A DNA stretch of 64,000 nucleotides from Streptomyces avidinii (GCF_014650695.1 NZ_BMVL01000009.1:105714-169713); one strand, 5' to 3'. Shown: positions 40,980 through 49,244, numbered from the stretch's first letter. A program made the numbers and translations. Notes: generated by a model not told the origin, from the letters alone.

Positions 40980-41028
40980 GTTGCCTCACAGGAAGTAGAA
41001 GGGGACGGTCGTTCCGCGGTGAGGCGGT

Positions 41029-41433
41029 TCAGCGGGCAAGGGCGAGGACGCCCAGAGCGCTGCCCTGGTCATCGACGACCGGCAGGGCATCGAGCCTGCG
41101 GTAGCGCATCGCGTGCTCGGCTTCGGCCATCGTGGTCACGGGCGAGGTGACTGGCCCGAGGTCTCCCAGAAGGTCGCGGAGACGAACCTGGTCCGAGTAC
41201 GCGGCGCTGACCCGGATGGCGGCGAGCCCGGCCTGGGTGACCAGCCCGGTGCACAGGCCGTCCTCGTCGCAGACGAGCAGATGACCCGCGCGGGAGCTGA
41301 CCATGACAGCCAGGGCCACCTCGACCGTCATGTCGTCACAGACCTGAGGACCGGCCGCCTGCATCGCGTCGCCCACCGTCCGGTGTACAGGGTTGGCGTT
41401 CGCCGAGCGGGGCTGCATCTGGACCAGCGTCAA
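41029..41433 (-). CDS. CBS-pair domain protein
   Basis: 134 aa from a TTG at 41433, which alone has a strong ribosome site (CAGGAGG at seven bases); the ATG at 41418 is the alternative. Two CBS motifs: TVGDAMQAAGPQVCDDMTVE, AGHLLVCDEDGLCTGLVTQA and LRDLLGDLGPVTSPVTTMAE, LDALPVVDDQGSALGVLAL. It probably binds adenine nucleotides and may report energy state to the helicase gene upstream (46-base gap). Confidence 0.85.
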   Translation of the reverse strand: MTLVQMQPRSANANPVHRTVGDAMQAAGPQVCDDMTVEVALAVMVSSRAGHLLVCDEDGLCTGLVTQAGLAAIRVSAAYSDQVRLRDLLGDLGPVTSPVTTMAEAEHAMRYRRLDALPVVDDQGSALGVLALAR

Positions 41434-41479
41434 AACGTGCCTCCTGCAGAGATGGGTCAGTTTCCTGATCACGTGGTTC

Positions 41480-42994
41480 TCAGGCCGCCGCATCGAAGGC
41501 GGACTGCCGCACGCTGACGCGCCGGACCGTCGAAGCGGGTCGTCGCCTGCCACGGGAGGCCGTGCTGCGCTTGGCGCGTTCGACGACCGGTGCGGCGATG
41601 ACGACGGGGATTCCGGAGGGGGCCTGGGCACCGGTGATCCGGTTCAGGGCCTCTTCGCCCGAGCGGACCTGGGTGGTCTGCGGGGTGATGCCCGCGGCCT
41701 GCATGAGGCGGGTCATGTCGCGGCGCTGGTTGGGGGTTACCAGGGTGACGACGCTGCCGGACTCGCCGGCGCGGGCGGTGCGGCCGCCCCGGTGCAGGTA
41801 GTCCTTGGGGTCGGTGGGCGGGTCGACGTTCACGACGAGGTCGAGGTTGTCGACGTGGATCCCGCGCGCCGCCACGTTCGTCGCGACCAGCACGGTCACG
41901 TGTCCGGTCTTGAACTGGGCGAGGGTGCGGGTGCGCTGCGGCTGCGACTTCCCGCCGTGCAGGGCGGCGGCCCGGACACCACTGTTCAGCAGGTCCTGGG
42001 TCAGCCGGTCGACGGCGTGCTTGGTATCGAGGAACATCATCACCCGGCCCTCGCGCGCCGCGATCTCGGTGGTTGTCCGGTGCTTGTCGGCGCCGTGGAC
42101 GTGCAGCACGTGGTGCTCCATCGTCGTCACCGCACCGGCCGAGGGATCCACCGAGTGCACGACCGGGTCGGTCAGGTAGCGACGAACCAGCAGGTCGACA
42201 TTGCGGTCCAGGGTCGCGGAGAACAGCATCCGCTGTCCCTCGGGACGCACCTGGTCCAGGAGAGCGGTGACCTGCGGCATGAAGCCCATGTCGGCCATCT
42301 GGTCGGCCTCGTCCAGGACGGTGATCGCGACTTGGTTCAGACGGCAGTCGCCCCGGTCGATGAGGTCCTTCAACCGGCCGGGCGTGGCCACGACGACCTC
42401 GGCGCCTCCGCGCAGCGCCCCGGCCTGCTTGCCGATCGACATGCCGCCGACGACGGTGGTCAGGCGCAGCTTCACGGCACGGGCGTACGGCGTGAGGGCG
42501 TCGGTCACCTGCTGGGCCAGCTCGCGGGTGGGGACGAGGACGAGGGCGAGCGGCTGGCGGGGCTCTGCGCGCTGTCCGGCGGTGCGGGCCAGCAGGGCGA
42601 GACCGAAGGCGAGCGTCTTGCCGGAGCCGGTGCGCCCGCGGCCGAGCACGTCACGGCCCGCAAGGGTGTTGGGCAGGGTGGCGCCCTGGATCGGGAAGGG
42701 CACGGTCACGCCCTGCGCGCCGAGAGCGGCCAACAGCTCGGCCGGCATGTCGAGATCGGCGAAGGCCTCGACGGCGGGCAACGCGGGAGTGATGGTCTTC
42801 GGCAGGGCGAACTCGCCCTGTACTGCGGCGGGCCGGCGGCCGTAGCCGCCCGAGCGGCTCGGACGTCCGGAACGGCTCGGGGTCGACGAACCGAACCGGC
42901 TGCCCCGCTCCGAACCGGCGGCAGCGCCGAAAGCGGGGCCGCCGGTGCGGCTGCGGGTGCGGGAGGAGCGGTCATTCGTACGAGTGCGGTTCAT
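41480..42994 (-). CDS. DEAD-box RNA helicase
   Basis: 504 aa. An Arg/Ser/Gly-rich N-terminal arm (residues 1-55) is followed by the helicase core: Q motif PFPIQ, GRTGSGKT (I), PTRELAQQV (Ia), TPGRL (Ib), VLDEADQMADMGF (II), FSAT (III), ALHGGKSQPQRTRTLAQFK (IV region), ATNVAARGIHVDNLDLVVN (V) and HRGGRTARAG (VI). The C-terminus is basic, probably RNA-binding. It unwinds structured RNA, and with the neighbouring csp gene it suggests a cold or RNA-stress response. Confidence 0.95.
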   Translation of the reverse strand: MNRTRTNDRSSRTRSRTGGPAFGAAAGSERGSRFGSSTPSRSGRPSRSGGYGRRPAAVQGEFALPKTITPALPAVEAFADLDMPAELLAALGAQGVTVPFPIQGATLPNTLAGRDVLGRGRTGSGKTLAFGLALLARTAGQRAEPRQPLALVLVPTRELAQQVTDALTPYARAVKLRLTTVVGGMSIGKQAGALRGGAEVVVATPGRLKDLIDRGDCRLNQVAITVLDEADQMADMGFMPQVTALLDQVRPEGQRMLFSATLDRNVDLLVRRYLTDPVVHSVDPSAGAVTTMEHHVLHVHGADKHRTTTEIAAREGRVMMFLDTKHAVDRLTQDLLNSGVRAAALHGGKSQPQRTRTLAQFKTGHVTVLVATNVAARGIHVDNLDLVVNVDPPTDPKDYLHRGGRTARAGESGSVVTLVTPNQRRDMTRLMQAAGITPQTTQVRSGEEALNRITGAQAPSGIPVVIAAPVVERAKRSTASRGRRRPASTVRRVSVRQSAFDAAA

Positions 42995-43245
42995 TCAGAA
43001 CCTTCCTTGATGCGGCACGTATCAAGGAATTCCCGCAACGGAAACGAAGCGCAGGGGATCGCAAGAACGGGCCGAATGGAATGCGAAAGCGACTCTGGAC
43101 TACAGGGATTCTGTACGGTCGCAGGCGCTGAGGGTGGCGTCATGTGGACGCGAAATGCAGCAAAATCGAGCGGGGTTGAAACTCCGAGGAGGTTTTACCC
43201 TGAGTGTTTCGTCCCGTGGGTGACACCGTTGCGGGAAATGCGTGC

Positions 43246-43283
43246 AGCTGGGGCCCGCACCCCGAGGGATGCGGGCCCCAGCT
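43246..43283 (-). terminator. terminator of csp copy 3
   Basis: AGCTGGGGCCCGCA and its complement around a short loop, 18 bases past the csp stop. The 250-bp stretch between it and the helicase start holds the helicase promoter and nothing else I can support. Confidence 0.8.
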
Positions 43284-43301
43284 ACGAAATGCGCGTCAGT
43301 G

Positions 43302-43505
43302 TCAGGCGGGAACGATGTTCTCGGCCGTCGGGCCCTTCTGGCCCTGCGCGATGTCGAAGGTGACCTTCTGGCCTTCCAGCAGCTCGCGGAAGCCCTGGGC
43401 GGCGATGTTCGAGAAGTGGGCGAAGACGTCGTCGCCGCCACCGTCCTGCTCGATGAAGCCGAATCCCTTTGCCGCGTTGAACCACTTCACGGTGCCAGAT
43501 GCCAT
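43302..43505 (-). CDS. cspA: cold-shock domain protein, copy 3
   Basis: 67 aa, MASGTVKWFNAAKGFGFIEQ, DVFAHFSNI and GQKGPTAENIVPA, with both RNA-binding motifs. GGAG precedes the ATG at 43505. The upstream leader (to about 43690) contains the 26-nt element shared with the copy at 9930. It lies upstream of the helicase gene on the same strand but is separated by its own terminator. Confidence 0.95.
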   Translation of the reverse strand: MASGTVKWFNAAKGFGFIEQDGGGDDVFAHFSNIAAQGFRELLEGQKVTFDIAQGQKGPTAENIVPA

Positions 43506-43636
43506 GTCATATCTCCTTGGGGCAGTACACCGGCGTCCGCACTGTACGGACACCGTGTCGCCGCGATGATGCCCCGCCGGAAAATGACCGGAAATATGAA
43601 GCGCTCGAATGTGGCGAAAGCCGACTGGGGCGCTTG

Positions 43637-43662
43637 AAGTTTTTGGGTACCAAAACTGCAAC
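43637..43662 (-). promoter_or_regulatory. conserved 26-nt csp leader element, second occurrence
   Basis: 24 of 26 bases identical to 10282-10307, about 132 bases upstream of the csp start, following a possible -10 TACTGT. Confidence 0.6.
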
Positions 43663-43699
43663 CGAGATCGACAGTAGCACGCCGCAACTGTTTGTGTGC

Positions 43700-44070
43700 G
43701 TGAAATATCTCCATCGTGTGCGGCGCGAAAAAACTCTCCCCGCGGGGTCCACTAAACTCTCTGACCGCGGGGACAGATATTGATTCCCCCCGGGTGCAGC
43801 GTTTCGGGAACAGGGGGGTCCGCCGGTTGCGACGTGCAGTCCATCGGTGCGTGAGCCGGTGGGGTGGGTCCGCGGCGCCCTGAACGGTGATCCCAGCGCC
43901 CATCTCACTGGCACGGCCGGGCCATGAGCCGCCCCATCGCCGTCGACCGCGTGGTGGCGGGGAAGGAGCACGAGGTAGTCCCGTCGCGGGTCTGCCCCCG
44001 GACTCTTCCGGCCAACCGCCTCTTTGGGAGAGCGAATTCACGAGGCAGTGGCAGCCGTACGACGCAGGTC
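43700..44070. other. intergenic, no supported gene
   Basis: About 370 bases between the csp promoter region and the 48-bp repeat. Open frames exist but none shows a recognisable protein. Confidence 0.5.
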
Positions 44071-44118
44071 AGGTCTGGACAACGACGAAGGCCCAGGTCT
44101 GTGACCTGGGCCTTCGTT
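44071..44118 (+). repeat. 48-bp direct repeat with terminator hairpin, copy 2
   Basis: Identical to 30751-30798. It contains the stem ACGAAGGCCCAGGTC / GACCTGGGCCTTCGT. It lies two bases before the displaced tRNA-Gly 3' end and is the probable original terminator of that tRNA. Confidence 0.85.
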
Positions 44119-44119
44119 C

Positions 44120-44163
44120 AAGAGCGGATGACGGGAATCGAACCCGCGCTATAAGCTTGGGAA
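44120..44163 (-). repeat. attachment site, displaced tRNA-Gly 3' end (att repeat 1)
   Basis: 44 bases identical to 48782-48825: the anticodon-to-3'-end part of tRNA-Gly(CCC) plus a few bases beyond, cut off at the anticodon loop. This is the classic product of integration into the 3' end of a tRNA gene. Confidence 0.85.
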
Positions 44164-44444
44164 TCTATGTTGCCTGGGGTGTCCATATGGCATCTGACCT
44201 GCGCAAACAGCCTTCTGGGAGGGCTGCCTCGAGGGTCCGCCCGTACCCGTATTGACCGCTGTTCGCCGCTCGGAAGGGCACGGATGGGGCACGCGCCCGT
44301 TGGCCTGGGTCGTGCGGCACGTCCCTGCCTCGGCGGTTGCGCCTTGACTCCTGATCGCGGGAGGCTTGACGCAAGGGGGTCTGGGTGGGAGGCTGCTTGC
44401 GTGTTCTCTCATGGTTTCGTGAGGGGAGGCGCAAGGAGATGGTC

Positions 44445-45185
44445 ATGGAACTGCTGTCGGTGAAAGAGGCTGCGGCTCTGCTCGGGGTGGATGATTCCCG
44501 CGTCCGTCAGTTGCTGCATGACGGAAAGCTGCAGGGGCAGCGTGTCGGTGGCCGTTGGCTGGTTGCCGGGGACAGCGTCCGGGATCGCAAAGACCGGGGC
44601 CGCCGTTCGCGGAGACCGCTGTCGGCCCGCAATGCATGGGGCGTTCTGGCGGTGCTGGACGGCCATCAGCCGGTGGGCCTGTCCGATGCAGAGAAGTCGC
44701 GGGTGAGGACGCGGTTGCGGAACCTCCTTGCCCACGGGCAACTGTCTCCAGCTCTGGTCCAGGAACTCCTTGCCGCCCGTGCCGAGGTTCGCTCGTACCG
44801 CGTTCATTCAGGCGTACTGCCAGTTCTGCTCGCCGCTCAGGATGTGGTGCGGGGAGGAGCGAGTGCTGCGGCACAGGCAGGGGCGGACTACATCTCCCTC
44901 GGCCCTGCGGAGATCTATGTACACCCCGACCGGGTCGAAAAGCTGGAAGCCGCGTTCGGCATGGTCCGTGATGAAGAGCGGGGCAATGTCTCGGTCCGAA
45001 TCCCCCCGTCGGAGATGTGGCCGTTCTTGACCTCAAGGTCTGAAGCCCCAGGGCAGGGCCATGACGTCCCCGCCTCAGTGGTGGCGGCCGACTTGCTGGA
45101 CCTCCATGAGAGCCGAGCCGACGCTGCCGCAGCCGGGTTGCTCGAGTCCCTGCTGACTCGCTACGCGCAGCCTCGGAAGGTGTGA
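44445..45185 (+). CDS. excisionase-type HTH protein, AbiEi-like antitoxin candidate
   Basis: 246 aa from the ATG at 44445 (AAGGAG upstream). Residues 1-45 are a MerR/excisionase-type helix-turn-helix (MELLSVKEAAALLGVDDSRV, then HDGKLQGQRVGGRWLV). The C-terminal ~180 residues are helical and end in DVPASVVAADLLDLHESRAD, then AGLLESLL, like AbiEi antitoxin C-termini. Its stop lies two bases before the next gene's ATG at 45188, so translation is coupled. It probably binds its own promoter and neutralises the nucleotidyltransferase. Confidence 0.7.
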   Translation: MELLSVKEAAALLGVDDSRVRQLLHDGKLQGQRVGGRWLVAGDSVRDRKDRGRRSRRPLSARNAWGVLAVLDGHQPVGLSDAEKSRVRTRLRNLLAHGQLSPALVQELLAARAEVRSYRVHSGVLPVLLAAQDVVRGGASAAAQAGADYISLGPAEIYVHPDRVEKLEAAFGMVRDEERGNVSVRIPPSEMWPFLTSRSEAPGQGHDVPASVVAADLLDLHESRADAAAAGLLESLLTRYAQPRKV

Positions 45186-45187
45186 TC

Positions 45188-45961
45188 ATGGCGGCTGATC
45201 TGCCCGATGTGCGACTGGAGTCGGACCTGTTCCCCGGCCCGCTGGTGGAGTTGTGGGGCGTGCTGTTCGACCTTTCGGAGCAGGTGCCGGATGCATGGTC
45301 GCTGATCGGTGGGCAGATGGTGCTCTTGCACGGCCTGGAGCACGGTCGGACTCCACCGGCGGCGAGCGCCGACCTGGATGTCCTGGCTGACGTGCAGTCG
45401 GACCAGCAGAGCTTGCGTCGTTTGGTCGCGGCGCTCGAACGGCTCGGATTCTCCCCCGCCGGCATGTCGCCGCAGGGCAACTTGTTGCACCGCTATCAGC
45501 GCGGTGTGGAGCCGCAGCGGTTGGTGGTGGATCTGCTGGCGCCCGACAACCTCGGCCCCCGTGCAGACCTCACAACGACGCCGCCCGGCCGCACGCTGGA
45601 GGTGCCGGGCGGCCGGCAGGCTGCGCAGAGAACCGAGGCTATGAGAGTGCGACTGGGGTCGAGGACGGGCCGGATCCGACGCCCCAGCCTGTTGGGGGCG
45701 ATCGTGGCGAAGGCTGCAGCGGTGAGCATCAAGACCGCTTCACCGGAGCGCCACTACCGCGATCTGGCGTTCTTGCTCTCGTTGCCCGCCAATCCGCTGC
45801 AACTCAGAGATCAACTCGACAAGGGCGACCGTAAGAAGCTCGCGTTCGCGAAGGCCTTGAGCGATCCGCAGCATGCAGCTTGGCGCCAACTGGCCGACGA
45901 GGGCGCCCGGGCGGACGGCCGGGCCATGTACGGGTTCTTGTCTCCGCCTGCGACGACGTGA
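45188..45961 (+). CDS. AbiEii-like nucleotidyltransferase (toxin candidate)
   Basis: 257 aa from the ATG at 45188 (GGAAGG upstream). The nucleotidyltransferase core reads SLIGGQMVLLHGLEHGRTPP, ASADLDVLAD, with the GG and the DxD metal-binding pair; later segments RPSLLGAIVAKAAAVSIKTA and ERHYRDLAFLLSL match the helical C-terminal part of AbiEii/AbiGii proteins. The usual third acidic residue could be in LVVDLLAPD. With the preceding gene it forms a probable type IV toxin-antitoxin or abortive-infection pair. Confidence 0.75.
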   Translation: MAADLPDVRLESDLFPGPLVELWGVLFDLSEQVPDAWSLIGGQMVLLHGLEHGRTPPAASADLDVLADVQSDQQSLRRLVAALERLGFSPAGMSPQGNLLHRYQRGVEPQRLVVDLLAPDNLGPRADLTTTPPGRTLEVPGGRQAAQRTEAMRVRLGSRTGRIRRPSLLGAIVAKAAAVSIKTASPERHYRDLAFLLSLPANPLQLRDQLDKGDRKKLAFAKALSDPQHAAWRQLADEGARADGRAMYGFLSPPATT

Positions 45962-46103
45962 GAACGGCCGAAGGCCCGTGACCTCGTAGCCGGCTAGGTG
46001 GTGCACAAGCGCGCAATGGCCGCAACGTTGCCCGGTGAGTGCTCTGTCAGTGCCTGCTGTCACTCTTTTTCCTCAACTTCACAGGAGTAGAAGGAGGAAG
46101 ACG

Positions 46104-47813
46104 ATGGCAGGACTTTTGAATGCGTTAGTACAGGTGAGGCGCCCTGGGCGGGCCCACTTCCCGGCGGTGGTGCCACCGCAGAGAGATGAGCCCAGTGCCG
46201 CCGGGGCCGATGCCGGTCAGCCCGACGGCGGCCCGGCGGGTGAAGTGCTCTCTGCTGCCACTCAGCGCGTCTGGGTAATCGTTGAGGGTCCCGACGACCC
46301 GGATGAGACCCGGCGCGCGGTCGAGGCACTCGGATCCCAGCCGGGCTGGAAGGTACGGACCGCACAGTCGCACGACAGGCTGATGGTGACAGATGGGCGC
46401 GTTGTCCTGGTCATCGATGCCCTCGCGTACGGCCAGCGGAGGACGGCGGTTGGTGCTGTCCGGGAGCAGGCGGTCCGCCTGCTGAGGAAGCCTCCAGTCA
46501 ACTTCCGGATCCGGGAGGCAAGACTCGCCCGGTACGAGGAGGAGCGGGGCACCACCCTGGTACGGGTGGTGCGGCGGACGCCGCCGGGAGCTGGGAGGTT
46601 CCGCTGCTGGCTTGGACGCCACATCGAGGCCCTCGGCGGAGCCGATACCGGCCATGTGCTGACTGTTCCGCTCGTCCCCGGGGAGGACGGTGAGCAGCTG
46701 AAGGCCAGGGTGAAGGAGCAGTGGGCGAGTCTCACCCAGGGATCTGCGGTGTTCGACGACGACATCCACGACCTTCGCCTTTCCATCGGGCCCAGGCCGA
46801 GACGGGAGACAGAGGGGTCATCGTCACCAAGTAATGTTCTGCGACGCTTTGGACCCGTGACGATGGCACTGCTCGCTGTAGCCTTCCCGCTGCTGTGTGC
46901 CTGGACGATTGCGTCGTTCTCCTCCCCGTGGCGGTTTCTGGCGCTACTGGCGCCTCTCACTTCTTTCGGGCCGGTTGGCCACTGGATCACGTCGAACGAG
47001 CCAAGGCCCCGGCTCATGCGCCTCGCGTGCGGTGCGCTCGTCGTGGGCGGCTCCACCTGGGTGGTGTACCAGTGGTTGGTGCACGGCCCAGCCGGGCTCG
47101 GAGCCCAGTTCTGGGGGTTTGCCCAGGGGCTACTGATGGTGGTGACCGCCTTCGGCTGCTGGCACGCCTTCTCCCGCTCGTGGCTGAGCCGCAATCTGCT
47201 GCTGCTTCTGCCCGTGCTCATCGCGCCGCTTCCGTTCGTGCTCCCTTGGATCGGTTCCTTCCTTCACACGGCCTATCTCGAAGATGTGTTGGGAATCCCC
47301 GAGCCGGCCGTGCACATCAGTTTCTACTGGCGCTCCTCTGTGGCACTCAAGCCGGTGGCGCTGACTCTTGTGATCACACTGATCTACGTGTCCCTCTACG
47401 GATGGGCCAAGTATTTCAACCTGCACATCTCACAAGGCGTGATGGTGAATGGGGTGTTTCCCCTGCTCGTTCTGCTCGCCGCCCTGGGAGTGGCGGAGCT
47501 GACCTTGAAGGAGGTCCAGGCTGCTGCGGAACGTACATACTCGGCGGCGGTCAAGGGCGAGCAGCCTCCGGGATACTTCGGTATCAACGGGCGGCTGGTT
47601 TGCGTGCGACCGGTTGACCCGGCCAAACCGATTTCCGTCCAGCCGGGCCCGCTCCCGACGAGCCGGCCGGTCCTGGTGTTCCCTCGGGAAGGCACCGACC
47701 TGTGGGTGTGGGATCCCTCCCCGGCGCGTGGTCGCTTCTCTTCCGAGCATGCCGTCCGCATGCGAGCCGAGGATGTCTCCCTCTATCCGGCGACCGGCAC
47801 CTCCTGTCCGTGA
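46104..47813 (+). CDS. large multi-pass membrane protein of unknown function
   Basis: 569 aa from the ATG at 46104 (AAGGAGG). Residues 1-255 are soluble (start MAGLLNALVQVRRPGRAHFP, two alpha/beta stretches such as RVWVIVEGPDDPDETRRAVE), followed by about seven helices between 256 and 475 (for example FPLLCAWTIASF, ALVVGGSTWVVYQWLV, LLLLLPVLIAPLPFVLPWI) and a C-terminal soluble domain of ~95 residues. No family is recognised. As the largest cargo gene of the island next to a defence-type pair it may be part of a defence system, but nothing in the sequence shows it. Confidence 0.7.
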   Translation: MAGLLNALVQVRRPGRAHFPAVVPPQRDEPSAAGADAGQPDGGPAGEVLSAATQRVWVIVEGPDDPDETRRAVEALGSQPGWKVRTAQSHDRLMVTDGRVVLVIDALAYGQRRTAVGAVREQAVRLLRKPPVNFRIREARLARYEEERGTTLVRVVRRTPPGAGRFRCWLGRHIEALGGADTGHVLTVPLVPGEDGEQLKARVKEQWASLTQGSAVFDDDIHDLRLSIGPRPRRETEGSSSPSNVLRRFGPVTMALLAVAFPLLCAWTIASFSSPWRFLALLAPLTSFGPVGHWITSNEPRPRLMRLACGALVVGGSTWVVYQWLVHGPAGLGAQFWGFAQGLLMVVTAFGCWHAFSRSWLSRNLLLLLPVLIAPLPFVLPWIGSFLHTAYLEDVLGIPEPAVHISFYWRSSVALKPVALTLVITLIYVSLYGWAKYFNLHISQGVMVNGVFPLLVLLAALGVAELTLKEVQAAAERTYSAAVKGEQPPGYFGINGRLVCVRPVDPAKPISVQPGPLPTSRPVLVFPREGTDLWVWDPSPARGRFSSEHAVRMRAEDVSLYPATGTSCP

Positions 47814-48053
47814 CTTTGGCCCCCTCGACGCAGCACCCGCCCGGTGGTGGCCTTGAGCTCCGCGAGGGGGAATCGCGAAGGGCGAGGGCCCGGACCACAT
47901 CCGCCCGGTGGTCTGCTCGCGGTGAGCTGGTGCCCGTCGGCCTGTGCGGGCCTCAACCCAAGATCCACAAAAGCCTCATGTATGCAGCTGACTTCGATCT
48001 TCGATCCGCGAAGGATGGTCTATACCGGACTGATCCTTACCAGGAGGTCCACT

Positions 48054-48302
48054 GTGTTGCTCTCTGTGGAAGTTGATTTCAGGGCAGAGTGGGACGCCCT
48101 ACGAGTACGTGGCTGTTCGGTCCTTGACGTGCGAGCTACTCACGACAACGGCATTGTCTGGCTGCGGAGTTCTGGTTTGACGGTAGAGACGATCAGTTGG
48201 ATGGCGGTGAGGGCTCACGCCCAGTATTGCGCTGCACAGCAGTGGAGGAGGCCCTCGTGGATTCGATGTCTTGCGCGGCCTATGGGGGCCCGCTGCCGTT
48301 GA
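48054..48302 (+). CDS. small hypothetical protein in integrative element
   Basis: 82 aa from a GTG at 48054 with CCAGGAGG at six bases. MLLSVEVDFRAEWDALRVRG and LDVRATHDNGIVWLRSSGLT look like a genuine alpha/beta protein, but the last ~20 residues turn Arg/Pro-rich (RRPSWIRCLARP), suggesting a frameshift near 48245. It is not recognised, and may be broken. Confidence 0.5.
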   Translation: MLLSVEVDFRAEWDALRVRGCSVLDVRATHDNGIVWLRSSGLTVETISWMAVRAHAQYCAAQQWRRPSWIRCLARPMGARCR

Positions 48303-48531
48303 CGACGGAGTATCGGTTAAGTGTGGGGCTGGACCCTTCCCGGGCCTGGCCAGGGATTCGTCCCATGCCGATTCGGCTTCATCGCGGATTCGCTGGGCAT
48401 CGCAGCAATGTGGGCTTTGCCCTACAGACTCCCTTCGCGAGGCGGACGAACATGGGTCGTATGAGCCGCTGCTCTCGGTGCTACACCGTCACATGTCTGG
48501 TGATTCCGAAGTGCGGATTGCTCTCCGGGTC

Positions 48532-48639
48532 GCTGCCACCCTGGAGGACTCCATGGTTCGCGCATGCCAGCCCTCGGACAAGGCCGCGTTGATCTACCGG
48601 CACTCTGGTAACCACAGGCGGAAGGAGGCGCTGGCGGGG
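48532..48639 (+). pseudogene. int: C-terminal remnant of a tyrosine recombinase (integrase)
   Basis: The plus frame gives AATLEDSMVRACQPSDKAAL, then IYRHSGNHRRKEALAG, which matches the end of actinobacterial phage/AICE integrases around the catalytic Tyr (usually AALIYQHAT.DRD..IA). The upstream catalytic Arg/His boxes are absent. Its position beside the tRNA-Gly attachment site is where such an integrase belongs. Confidence 0.6.
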
Positions 48640-48748
48640 CCGAACGGGATGGTCGCGCCGCGCGGCAGGAGGTTGCCGAGCAGGCCGCGCAGGGGAGGCG
48701 GGTGGTGCGCAAGTGGTGCGCGGCGCCTGGATGGGTCTAGACAATGAC

Positions 48749-48777
48749 GAAGCCCCAGGTCGCTGACCTGGGGCTTC
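48749..48777. terminator. terminator of tRNA-Gly, element-side copy
   Basis: GAAGCCCCAGGTC-GCT-GACCTGGGGCTTC, perfect arms, directly downstream of the tRNA on the minus strand. A variant of the stems at 29324, 30768 and 44088. Confidence 0.8.
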
Positions 48778-48781
48778 ATAG

Positions 48782-48825
48782 AAGAGCGGATGACGGGAAT
48801 CGAACCCGCGCTATAAGCTTGGGAA
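48782..48825 (-). repeat. attachment site inside intact tRNA-Gly (att repeat 2)
   Basis: Identical to 44120-44163. It restores the 3' half of the tRNA after integration. Confidence 0.85.
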
Positions 48826-48855
48826 GCTCATGTTCTACCATTAAACTACATCCGC
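48786..48855 (-). tRNA. tRNA-Gly (anticodon CCC)
   Basis: 70 nt without an encoded CCA. Acceptor GCGGATG / CATCCGC, D-arm GTTTAATGGTAGAAC, anticodon stem-loop TGAGC-TTCCCAA-GCTTA giving anticodon CCC, and T-arm GCGGG-TTCGATT-CCCGT. The 3' half is the integration site of the element to its left. Confidence 0.92.
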
Positions 48856-49079
48856 ACAGCAAGCCAGTTGTTTGGATCCCTGGCTTTGCTCACTCTACCT
48901 CATGATCGACCCCCGGTGAATTTGCCGCGGGGTCGTTGTCGTGTGTGGCATGCACCGAGGCGTGTGCGTGCGGGAGTTGGGGCGTACCGTGTGGGTTCGG
49001 AGCGGCGGCTGGAGCGGGTGCCGATCATCCCCTAATGTGGCGATTCGTCGCAGTACGGCTCGTTGGGGAAAGGGACTCG

Positions 49080-49244
49080 ATGGAGCACACCGTCGTCCGT
49101 TGTGCCGAAGGGCACGTTTTCAGTACCGCCTCCTTCCCGCTGCAGCACCTCGGTGCCGGCCGGATCGGGCCCGGGCGGCTGCTGCGGTGTCCGCGGTGTG
49201 CGCGGTTGCGGCATGCCGTGCCCGTAGGTGGCGCGAAGCGCTAG
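49080..49244 (+). CDS. small Zn-ribbon-like protein
   Basis: 54 aa from the ATG at 49080 with AAAGGGA upstream. MEHTVVRCAEGHVFSTASFP, then GRLLRCPRCARLRHAVPV: a CxxxH pair followed by CPRC gives a likely zinc ribbon. Commonly seen just before dcd in streptomycetes. The function is unknown. Confidence 0.65.
   Translation: MEHTVVRCAEGHVFSTASFPLQHLGAGRIGPGRLLRCPRCARLRHAVPVGGAKR

Larger units (their letters stand above)
44164..48781. mobile_element. integrative element in tRNA-Gly(CCC), integrase decayed
   Basis: 4.6 kb between the two 44-bp repeats. Cargo: AbiEi/AbiEii-like pair, large membrane protein, small orphan gene and a tyrosine-recombinase scrap next to the tRNA, where integrase genes normally lie. 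No replication or transfer genes are seen. By eye the base composition is lower in GC than the flanks, notably 47.9-48.6 kb. It is probably immobile on its own. Confidence 0.75.

Noticed and set aside
43924..44154. Plus-strand gene running through the 48-bp repeat into the tRNA remnant
   Set aside because: It reads through a terminator hairpin and non-coding tRNA sequence; no protein similarity.
44120..44163. Second functional tRNA-Gly
   Set aside because: Only the 3' half is present; sequence 5' of the anticodon loop does not form D- or acceptor stems.
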